From: Sphingobacterium sp.
Lineage (GTDB): Bacteria; Bacteroidota; Bacteroidia; SpSt-205
Direction of reading: 5' to 3'
Assembly: GCA_028276345.1 (NCBI GenBank)
Contig: JAPYWM010000107.1
Coordinates: 1 to 5,272 of the forward strand
Length of the DNA stretch: 5,272 bases
Shown here in pieces: positions 1 through 5,272 of this stretch. The first letter of the stretch is position 1, and each line of letters opens with the position of its first letter. Below the pieces are notes generated by a model, which was not told the DNA's origin, made no database searches, and saw only the letters and a list, made by a program, of their open reading frames with translations. The translations under genes were made by a program, and so were the position numbers.

Positions 1-893
1 ACATAGGGCGGGGTGTGCACTTGATCCTGCCGGTACACCGCTGGCTGGAAGGCGTGTCGCAGGATGCGGAAAAGATCGGCACCACTCGGCGGGGGATTGG
101 GCCGGCCTACGCAGACCGATACGCCCGCCGAGGCATCGCCATAGCCGACCTGGAAAAGCCTGACTATCACCAGCGCATCTTAGAGCTGACCGCTTATCAT
201 GAAAAGCAGTTTCCGGGTGCGCCACCCGTGGAGCTATCCGAACGCTTCTGGGAGGCGCTGGAAAGCCTACGTCGCCTGCGCTGGGTCTCCACGTACGAGT
301 GGCTGCGCCAGCATCGGCGCATCCTGGCCGAAGGCTCCCAAGGAACCCTCCTGGATGTCTTCGCCGGAAGCTACCCCTACGTTACCTCTTCCCACACCAC
401 CGTGGCAGGAGCCTGCGCGGGCCTCCTGGTAGCCCCGCGGGAAATCGGGCAGGTGTGGGGCGTGATTAAGGCCTATGCGACGCGGGTGGGGGCCGGGCCG
501 TTCCCAACCGAGATTACCGGGGAGCTCGCCGCCTGGCTGCAAGAGCGGGGCGGCGAACGCGGCTCTACCACCGGCCGCCTGCGCCGCTGCGGCTGGCTTG
601 ACCTCCCCCTCCTGAAATACGCCATTGCCATTAATGGGGTTACCGCCCTCATTGTCACCAAAGGCGATGTGCTATCCGGCTTGCCCACCGTCAAGGTGCG
701 CGTCGGCGGCTCCGACGAAGCCCCCCGCTACGAGGAGTTCCCTGGCTGGGAAAGTATCGCCGACCCCAACTACGAGGCCTTCCTCCGCTGGATTGAAGCG
801 CAAACCGGTATCCCCGTATGGGCCATCTCTACCGGCCCGCACCGCCAGGACTGGCAAATCCGCCGAAAAGACCTCCTCGTAGAAAAAACCTGA
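1..893 (+). CDS. purA: Adenylosuccinate synthetase, 5'-truncated (C-terminal part)
   Basis: PurA joins IMP and aspartate using GTP to make adenylosuccinate, the first committed step from IMP to AMP, in the cytoplasm. The frame is open from base 3 to the TGA at 891-893 (296 codons visible). The GTG at 15 is not the real start, because family-like sequence (RGVHLILPVH) continues upstream and the N-terminal GTP-binding loop and catalytic His region, about 100 residues, lie outside the window. Visible family motifs, in order, are IGTTRRGIGPAY, YARRG (the Arg that contacts IMP of the partner subunit in E. coli), EGSQGTLLD, YPYVTSS, TRVGAGPFPTE, the IMP/aspartate loop STTGRLRRCGWLD, the guanine-binding TKGDVL and the terminal ISTGPHR. 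Compared with E. coli from memory, the visible part is about 35 residues shorter, with the losses in surface segments and not in active-site motifs. trmB follows after 15 bases, probably on the same transcript. The family call is very secure. Confidence 0.96.
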   Translation, partial: IGRGVHLILPVHRWLEGVSQDAEKIGTTRRGIGPAYADRYARRGIAIADLEKPDYHQRILELTAYHEKQFPGAPPVELSERFWEALESLRRLRWVSTYEWLRQHRRILAEGSQGTLLDVFAGSYPYVTSSHTTVAGACAGLLVAPREIGQVWGVIKAYATRVGAGPFPTEITGELAAWLQERGGERGSTTGRLRRCGWLDLPLLKYAIAINGVTALIVTKGDVLSGLPTVKVRVGGSDEAPRYEEFPGWESIADPNYEAFLRWIEAQTGIPVWAISTGPHRQDWQIRRKDLLVEKT

Positions 894-908
894 CCTCCAC
901 GCCCGCCT

Positions 909-1544
909 ATGCTGGGCAAACTGGAGAAAAAGCGCCGATACTATGCCAGTTCGTATGCGCTGTACGGCGAAAAAGTCCCCCCTCCCGGTCAGTGGCGGGC
1001 TCAGCTGGGCTTTCCACAGGAGGCCGCTCTCATCCTGGAAGTGGGCTGCGGAAAGGGCGATTTCTCCTTAGCGGTGGCGCGGCTTGAGCCCCAGGCACTG
1101 GTCATTGGATTAGACCGAAAGGCGGATCGCCTGTATGCAGCCGTGCGGGCAGCAGAGACCCTGGGACTCGCTAATGCGTATTTCTGGCAGGGGGATGCGC
1201 TGCTTTTAGAGGCAGCCTTTGCCCCAGGCGAAGTGTCCGAAATCTGGCTCGTTCATCCCGACCCTTACCCCAAACCCCGCCAAGCTAAACACCGCCTGAC
1301 TCACCCCCGCTTTCTGCGCTTGTACCATCGTATCCTCAGACCCGGCGGCCTCCTCCACCTGCGCACAGACCATCAGGACCTCTGGCGCTACTCCGAAGAG
1401 CAGCTGGCCATGCAGGGCGCCCACATCCTCTGGAGCGGTATAGGGCACTCTGACAAACCCACCTCCCCCTGGCTCACTATTGAGACCGACTTCCAACGAA
1501 AAAAAGGAGGCCCTACCTACTACCTCCAGGCCACCTGGCCGTAA
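909..1544 (+). CDS. trmB: tRNA (guanine-N7-)-methyltransferase
   Basis: TrmB transfers a methyl group from S-adenosylmethionine to N7 of guanosine 46 in the tRNA variable loop. The 211-residue product is slightly shorter than E. coli TrmB (about 239) and begins near the catalytic fold. It shows SAM motif I (LEVGCGKGDFS, residues 43-53), the acidic ribose-binding strand end IGLDRK (66-71), the family signature HPDPYPKPRQAKHRL (116-130) where most members have FPDPWPKKRH.KRRL, and the TD...YSEEQL segment (153-166). The C-terminal substrate segment is SPWLTIETDF (186-195); the usual T-x-x-E spacing is not exact here, since Thr190 is two residues before Glu192. The ATG at 909 lies 15 bases after the purA stop, with neither a Shine-Dalgarno sequence nor a promoter box, so co-transcription with purA is likely. 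It probably acts alone, as bacterial TrmB normally does. Confidence 0.95.
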   Translation: MLGKLEKKRRYYASSYALYGEKVPPPGQWRAQLGFPQEAALILEVGCGKGDFSLAVARLEPQALVIGLDRKADRLYAAVRAAETLGLANAYFWQGDALLLEAAFAPGEVSEIWLVHPDPYPKPRQAKHRLTHPRFLRLYHRILRPGGLLHLRTDHQDLWRYSEEQLAMQGAHILWSGIGHSDKPTSPWLTIETDFQRKKGGPTYYLQATWP

Positions 1545-1572
1545 CGAGATCCAACCTTCGGATATTTCACTG

Positions 1573-1580
1573 TAAATTTG
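1573..1580 (+). promoter_or_regulatory. Bacteroidota-type -7 promoter box of the hydroxylase gene
   Basis: TAAATTTG matches the TAnnTTTG -7 element recognised by the Bacteroidota primary sigma factor. It ends 4 bases (CCGC) before the ATG at 1585, so the transcription start is expected at or beside the start codon. No clear -33 TTTG element is visible about 20 bases upstream. The box supports both the chosen start and a separate transcription unit after trmB. Confidence 0.65.
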
Positions 1581-1584
1581 CCGC

Positions 1585-2346
1585 ATGCCACAGGTGTACA
1601 AAGGGACGCTCAAAAAGCCACGTACAATCGGCGAAAAAATCACCCAGGCCTTCGTGGACTTTGTGGAAGAAGTGAACGCCCGTTTCTCTGTGCATGGTAA
1701 TCCCCCCGTCTATGATGTAAATCTTTTCCCCTGGGCAAAAAAGCTGGAAGAAAACTATCCGCTCATCCGCAAAGAGCTGGACACCGTCCTGGCCTACAAA
1801 GACGACCTTCCGGCTTTCCACGAGATTACGCCCGAAGTCGCCACCATCACCCAAGACAAGCAGTGGAAGACGTTCATGTTTTGCGGGTATGGGCGGTGGA
1901 GTGAGGCCAACACGCGCCAATGCCCCGAGACTACCCGCCTCCTACGAGAAATTCCGGGCATCAAGACGGCGTTCTTTTCTATCTTAGAGCCGGGTAAGTA
2001 CATCCCGCCACATCGCGGGCCGTATAACGGGGTGTTACGTCTGCACCTGGGCCTCATCGTGCCCAAAGACCGCGAAAACTGCTGGATTCGCGTCCACGAC
2101 CAGAAACTCCACTGGGAAGAAGGTAAGGCTATCATCTTTGACGACTGCTTCGAGCACGAAGTTCATAACAACACCAACGAAACCCGCGTGGTACTATTTG
2201 TAGACTTTGTACGGCCGACCTACTTCCCAGCAAATGTTCTCAACTGGCTGCTGCTCAACGTGGCTTATTTCAGCTCGTACGTCACCGAAGCCGAGCAAAA
2301 CGAGAAAGCCTGGGAAAAGCAGTTTTACGAGAAGGTCAAGGCCTGA
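1585..2346 (+). CDS. Aspartyl/asparaginyl beta-hydroxylase-family dioxygenase (LpxO/AspH-like)
   Basis: This 253-residue protein belongs to the Fe(II)/2-oxoglutarate oxygenases of the Asp/Asn beta-hydroxylase family, which includes AspH (protein EGF-domain hydroxylation) and bacterial LpxO (lipid A 2-hydroxylation). The core reads PGKYIPPHRGPYNGVLRLHLG (split: PGKYIPPHRG at 136-145, then PYNGVLRLHLG at 146-156) and WEEGKAIIFDD (177-187) followed by CFEHEVHN (188-195). His143 and His191 are the predicted iron ligands. Arg152, His154 and Arg201 keep the same spacing as the 2-oxoglutarate-binding residues of human AspH (H679, R688, H690, H725, R735). As in AspH, there is no obvious carboxylate ligand two residues after the first His. 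There is no N-terminal membrane anchor or signal peptide, so it is predicted cytosolic; a hydrophobic stretch near 216-232 (ANVLNWLLLNVAYFSSY) could touch the membrane. The start is fixed by the promoter box 4 bases upstream. The substrate is unknown; lipid or peptide are both possible. Confidence 0.88.
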   Translation: MPQVYKGTLKKPRTIGEKITQAFVDFVEEVNARFSVHGNPPVYDVNLFPWAKKLEENYPLIRKELDTVLAYKDDLPAFHEITPEVATITQDKQWKTFMFCGYGRWSEANTRQCPETTRLLREIPGIKTAFFSILEPGKYIPPHRGPYNGVLRLHLGLIVPKDRENCWIRVHDQKLHWEEGKAIIFDDCFEHEVHNNTNETRVVLFVDFVRPTYFPANVLNWLLLNVAYFSSYVTEAEQNEKAWEKQFYEKVKA

Positions 2347-2349
2347 GCG

Positions 2350-2374
2350 GCTGGAAAGCCAGCAGGGTCTTTTT
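2350..2374 (+). terminator. Weak candidate intrinsic terminator after the hydroxylase gene
   Basis: A perfect 5-bp stem (GCTGG at 2350-2354 and CCAGC at 2359-2363, loop AAAG) starts 4 bases after the hydroxylase stop. A run of five T (2370-2374) follows, but 6 bases after the stem rather than directly. It sits in the 37-base gap between two convergent genes, where a terminator is expected. The short stem and displaced T-run make it a weak call, and it has no T-run for the minus-strand operon. Confidence 0.35.
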
Positions 2375-2383
2375 CGGTTGGTA

Positions 2384-3607
2384 TCACTCGTAGCGCAGCG
2401 CCTCTACGGGATTCAGGCGGGCAGCCTCCTGAGCGGGACGATAGCCAGCTATCAGCCCAACGAGCGTGGTAAGAGCAACCGCCAGCCCCACCCACTTCCA
2501 AGGCATAACAAAGCGAGCCCCCAGAAAAGCCGCCACGCCATTGCCAATTAGCAGCCCCAAAAGAATCCCCCCACTCCCCCCTATTAGGGCTATTACAATC
2601 GCCTCGCTCAGAAACTGCCGGGCAATCGCCTGGCGCGATGCACCCAACGCCATCCGCAGCCCTATCTCCTGCGTGCGCTCCTTCACAATGACGAGCAGGA
2701 TATTGGTAAAGCTCAGCGTCGCCCCCAGCAGGGTGATCAAACTAATGCCAATCGTGGCGGTAGTGAGGGTTTTTAGCAGGTCTAAAAGCAGGTCAGCCAC
2801 CTGTTCGCCTCGCAGGAAAGTAAAGGTATCCGCCATGCGGGGAGAGAGGTGCCGCATTGCTCGCAAGACCCGCCGGGCTTCCGCCATGGCCGCCTCCATA
2901 TCCGAAATCCGCTCCACCCCTACATAAAAGTCTGCCCCGGGCGCCTTGCTGATAAACCACGCCGTCGTCCACGGAATAAAGCACTCTTCATCTAAGTTGA
3001 ACCCGAAAAGGCTCCCCCGACTCTGGAGAACCCCTACCACCGTAAAGTAGCGACCCGCCACACGCACTTCTTTGCCGAGGGGGTTTTCGCGGGGGAAGAG
3101 AAGATCGGCGATGGCAGTTCCCAGGATGAGCACGTTCTGGCGCTGGGCGACCTCAACCGGGGTAAAGAAGCGCCCCTGGGCTAACCTCAGCTGCTGTATT
3201 TGGAAGTACTCCGGCGCTACGCCCAAAAGGCGCACGCGGGCGGGGGTCTTTCGGCCCCGGTAGTAGGCTCTCTCAAAAAGGGCCGCCGACACAGCGGGCG
3301 AAACCTGCGCCCCAGGAAAGCGATACATCGCCAGAAAATGCTGCACCTCCCACCACCGAAACGTCCGGGGACCGCCCAGCCGGATAAACACCCCCCTCCC
3401 CCGCCGACCCGCCAACGGCTCCGACGAACTGTTTATCAAGAAAGCCTGCGTGCCCAGCCCCACCAGCCGTGTCGCTATAAACGTGCGAAGCGCCTCCAAA
3501 GCCGTGAGAATCCCCACCAGCGCTGTAATCCCAAAAGCTAAAATAGACAGCGTGAGAATAGCCCGGATACGATATTCCCAGAGGGCCTTAAACGCCTCGC
3601 GGATCAT
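2384..3607 (-). CDS. ABC transporter permease, MacB/FtsX type
   Basis: This 407-residue inner-membrane protein has the four-helix MacB/FtsX layout: TM1 at about residues 14-36, a long extracytoplasmic MacB periplasmic core-like domain (about 37-283), then TM2 (284-308), TM3 (336-358) and TM4 (371-390). The cytoplasmic loop after TM2 carries the family signature KERTQEIGLRMALGASRQAI (309-328), which couples to the ATPase, and the C-terminus ends with the typical PAQEAARLNPVEALRYE. Such proteins act as mechanotransmission or export subunits for lipoproteins, peptides or drugs, usually with a separate LolD/MacB-like ATPase; none is in the window. The start ATG overlaps the purD stop by 4 bases (ATGA), which points to translational coupling and fixes the start. 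No Shine-Dalgarno is seen. A role beside purD is not obvious, and the operon link may be only positional. Substrate unknown. Confidence 0.9.
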   Translation of the reverse strand: MIREAFKALWEYRIRAILTLSILAFGITALVGILTALEALRTFIATRLVGLGTQAFLINSSSEPLAGRRGRGVFIRLGGPRTFRWWEVQHFLAMYRFPGAQVSPAVSAALFERAYYRGRKTPARVRLLGVAPEYFQIQQLRLAQGRFFTPVEVAQRQNVLILGTAIADLLFPRENPLGKEVRVAGRYFTVVGVLQSRGSLFGFNLDEECFIPWTTAWFISKAPGADFYVGVERISDMEAAMAEARRVLRAMRHLSPRMADTFTFLRGEQVADLLLDLLKTLTTATIGISLITLLGATLSFTNILLVIVKERTQEIGLRMALGASRQAIARQFLSEAIVIALIGGSGGILLGLLIGNGVAAFLGARFVMPWKWVGLAVALTTLVGLIAGYRPAQEAARLNPVEALRYE

Positions 3608-4878
3608 GCGCGGGCGATATCGGTGCGATACTGCATGTCCGCAAAGGGCAGCCGCTCTATGACGCCATAGGCTTTCTGGCGGGCTTCTTCTAAGGTATCG
3701 CTTAGGCCTACGGCGGTGTAAACCCGCCCGCCCGTAGTCTCCAGCGCGTTCTCGCCTGCCTCACGCACGCCAGACCAGTACACATACGTACCCGGTGCGA
3801 CATACGTGCCTCCCTCCGATAGAGAAGACATAGCGATCCGGGCACCCGCCTGCGGCGCCTCTGGATACCCCGCCGTCGCCGCCACCACCCCCACCGCATA
3901 CCGCCGATGAAACCGCACCTTCAGCTCCGAAAGCTTCTGATAGTGATAGTAAAAGAGCAGCTCATCCATGCCATTCTCAATGAGGGGCAAAATCACCTGC
4001 GCCTCGGGGTCTCCCAGCCGGATGTTGTATTCCAGGACGTAAGGGTCCACCCCCACCTTCATCAGCCCAAAGTACAGAAAACCCTGGTAGGGACGATGGT
4101 CTTTTTTGAGCGCATGGAGTGTCGGTTCAATGATTTTTTCTCGCACGGTATCTATCCAGTTGGGTTCGTCAGCAGTGGGGGCGAGAGCGCCCATGCCGCC
4201 GGTATTAGGCCCCTCGTCACCATCCCGCAGCCGCTTGTAATCTTGCGCCGTAGGGAGAAGCACATAGCCCTTCCCATCAGATAGGATAAAGACCGAGCGC
4301 TCGACGCCAGGCAGGAACTCCTCTATGACCAGAGTCTGCCCGGCCCGGCCGAAGCGCTGGCCCGAGAGCGCCCCTCGGGCAAAATCCAGCGCCTCCTCTG
4401 CCGTGCGCGCCACAAGGACACCCTTCCCGGCTGCTAAGCCGCTCGCCTTGAGCACAATAGGATATGAGGCATCTTTGAGAAACTTTTCCACTTCTGCCCC
4501 CTGCGAGGCCTCAAAGACCCAGTAGTTCGCTGTGGGGATATTATGAGATTTCATGAAATCTTTCGCCCGAGCTTTGCTCCCTTCCAGGAAAGTAAGGGCC
4601 TGGGGCGGGCCCACAACAATCGCTAAGTCATGCAGGTCATCGTAGAGGCCCCGAACTAAGGGCACTTCAGGCCCCACCACGACATAGCGAACTTTCTCCT
4701 GGCGAATGAAGTCACGTAGGGCGGCAATAGCATTCTCCTCGATGGGGAGGCGATGGATAGGGGGTTGCATGCCGGCGTTGCCGGGCGCCACATACACCTC
4801 CAGCCGGCCACTCAAAAGGGCTTTATGGGCGATAGCATGCTCGCGGGCCCCGCGCCCCACAACCAGGACTTTATCCAT
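3604..4878 (-). CDS. purD: Phosphoribosylamine-glycine ligase (GAR synthetase)
   Basis: PurD ligates glycine to 5-phosphoribosylamine using ATP, the second step of de novo purine synthesis. The 424-residue length is normal for the monofunctional bacterial enzyme. N-terminal domain: VLVVGRGAREHA (4-15), APGNAG (31-36) and VVGPEVPLV (67-75). ATP-grasp domain: LEGSKARAKDFM (98-109), VLKASGLAAGKGV (142-154), VIEEFLPGVE (184-193), GPNTGGMGA (223-231) and the metal-binding EYNIRLGDPEAQV (283-295; Glu283 and Asn285). C-terminal domain: TGGRVYTAVG (382-391) and YRTDIARA at the end. Two motif departures stand out: GRGAREH where GSGGREH is usual, and KASG where KADG is usual; all other core motifs are intact, so activity is likely. 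The start ATG follows a TAnnTTTG box by 4 bases. The stop overlaps the start of the downstream permease gene (ATGA). Confidence 0.96.
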   Translation of the reverse strand: MDKVLVVGRGAREHAIAHKALLSGRLEVYVAPGNAGMQPPIHRLPIEENAIAALRDFIRQEKVRYVVVGPEVPLVRGLYDDLHDLAIVVGPPQALTFLEGSKARAKDFMKSHNIPTANYWVFEASQGAEVEKFLKDASYPIVLKASGLAAGKGVLVARTAEEALDFARGALSGQRFGRAGQTLVIEEFLPGVERSVFILSDGKGYVLLPTAQDYKRLRDGDEGPNTGGMGALAPTADEPNWIDTVREKIIEPTLHALKKDHRPYQGFLYFGLMKVGVDPYVLEYNIRLGDPEAQVILPLIENGMDELLFYYHYQKLSELKVRFHRRYAVGVVAATAGYPEAPQAGARIAMSSLSEGGTYVAPGTYVYWSGVREAGENALETTGGRVYTAVGLSDTLEEARQKAYGVIERLPFADMQYRTDIARA

Positions 4879-4882
4879 GCTA

Positions 4883-4890
4883 CAAAGATA
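4883..4890 (-). promoter_or_regulatory. Bacteroidota-type -7 promoter box of purD
   Basis: On the minus strand TATCTTTG matches TAnnTTTG and is followed by TAGC and then the purD ATG (4878-4876), a 4-base spacer. A TTTTG is present further upstream (minus strand, 4918-4914), but 23 bases from the box, slightly more than the roughly 20 expected for a -33 element. It would drive the purD-permease operon with a start at or next to the ATG. Confidence 0.68.
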
Positions 4891-5022
4891 CCGCAGGTGT
4901 ACCAGCCCCTCGCCAAAAGAACTCGCATGGGTAAAAAGACTACTCCCCTCCCCACTGGCGGGAATAAGAAATAAGGCGGAAACTCCCCCGTTTACGCGGA
5001 TGGGCCAAAGGGGTGAGGTTTA

Positions 5023-5030
5023 TAACTTTG
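5023..5030 (+). promoter_or_regulatory. Bacteroidota-type -7 promoter box of the lipoprotein gene
   Basis: TAACTTTG matches TAnnTTTG and ends 4 bases (CCCA) before the ATG at 5035. No obvious -33 TTTG is seen at the usual distance. It faces away from the purD promoter across a 156-base intergenic spacer (4879-5034), in which I see no gene, riboswitch or strong inverted repeat. Confidence 0.66.
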
Positions 5031-5034
5031 CCCA

Positions 5035-5272
5035 ATGAACCCCACCATCTTAGCCCGCTTTGCTCCCATCCTTCTCCTCTTATCCATCGCCTGCGAGGGC
5101 GGAAAAAAGAGCACTTTCCAGCTCCCCCCCGACCTCGGGAAAGGTCTGACTCCCGCTGACTCCCTGCGAGCCGTCCTAAACTACCTCAAGGGACAAAAGG
5201 CCTACGAGGCCGAGACGCTGCGCTTTCACTACATGTATGAGTACATCCAGACGCTGGTTTCACAGAAGCCGG
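5035..5272 (+). CDS. Putative lipoprotein, 3'-truncated by the window edge
   Basis: The reading frame from the ATG at 5035 is open for 79 codons to the window edge with no stop. The N-terminus is a lipoprotein signal peptide: a single Arg (residue 8) in a short n-region, a hydrophobic core (FAPILLLLSIA, 9-19) and a lipobox ending in Cys20 (SIAC; Ser at -3 is less usual but allowed). Mature sequence begins CEGGKKS, a polar linker, and then becomes helix-like and rich in Tyr (LRAVLNYLKGQKAYEAE at 44-60, then FHYMYEYIQTL at 64-74). After processing by Lgt/Lsp it would be anchored by Cys20 to the inner or outer membrane; no known surface-export signal after the Cys is evident. I do not recognise a domain in the visible part. 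The start is supported by the signal peptide and by the promoter box 4 bases upstream. Confidence 0.82.
   Translation, partial: MNPTILARFAPILLLLSIACEGGKKSTFQLPPDLGKGLTPADSLRAVLNYLKGQKAYEAETLRFHYMYEYIQTLVSQKP

Noticed and set aside
15..17. GTG at 15 as the purA start codon
   Set aside because: Family-like sequence continues upstream in frame to the window edge, and a protein starting here would lack the N-terminal GTP-binding and catalytic region.
1505..1510. AGGAGG resembling a Shine-Dalgarno sequence
   Set aside because: It lies inside trmB with no start codon at a suitable distance; a second AGGAGG at 1018-1023 also lacks one.
1549..1564. Possible hairpin ATCC/GGAT between trmB and the hydroxylase gene
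   Set aside because: The stem is only about 4 bp with no following T-run, which is within chance expectation.
1206..1643. 145-codon open frame on the minus strand
   Set aside because: It is antisense to the well-supported trmB and the start of the hydroxylase gene, has no recognisable domain and no promoter box.
2207..2551. 114-codon plus-strand open frame crossing the convergent junction
   Set aside because: It overlaps the hydroxylase gene in another frame and the permease gene in antisense; its composition is that of a shadow frame (many Ser, Arg, Pro).
4706..5038. 110-codon plus-strand open frame running into the divergent spacer
   Set aside because: It is mostly antisense to purD, has no domain or signal, and would cover both promoter boxes.

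Overview
This window looks like an ordinary chromosomal segment of a fairly GC-rich member of the Bacteroidota/FCB group. Three things support this. Every exact match I found to the Bacteroidota -7 promoter element (TAnnTTTG) lies just before a gene start. No gene start has a convincing Shine-Dalgarno sequence. PurD and PurA carry wording typical of that group (for example LEYNIRLGDPE in PurD and RRCGWLDLPLLKYA in PurA). The phylum call is an inference; I cannot name a genus. I see no tRNA, rRNA, CRISPR array, transposon or phage gene.

Layout: positions 1-893 (+) hold the C-terminal two-thirds or more of purA (adenylosuccinate synthetase), cut by the window edge. It is followed after 15 bases by trmB (tRNA m7G46 methyltransferase, +). 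A short 40-base gap with its own promoter box leads to an Fe(II)/2-oxoglutarate-dependent aspartyl/asparaginyl hydroxylase-family gene (+). That gene converges, across 37 bases with a weak terminator-like hairpin, on a minus-strand pair: purD (GAR synthetase, 3604-4878) and a MacB/FtsX-type ABC transporter permease (2384-3607), joined by a 4-base ATGA overlap. Divergent from purD, across a 156-base spacer, a lipoprotein gene starts at 5035 and runs off the right edge.

The genes are mostly housekeeping. PurD acts early in IMP synthesis and PurA takes IMP towards AMP, but they lie in separate transcription units on opposite strands. TrmB modifies tRNA. The hydroxylase, the permease and the lipoprotein suggest envelope-related functions, but their substrates cannot be read from the sequence.

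The most notable signal is regulatory. All three TAnnTTTG octamers found by eye on either strand sit exactly 4 bases before an ATG (hydroxylase, purD, lipoprotein). With the usual Bacteroidota promoter geometry, transcription would begin at or next to the A of the start codon, which predicts leaderless mRNAs. I found no clearly undescribed multi-gene system here.
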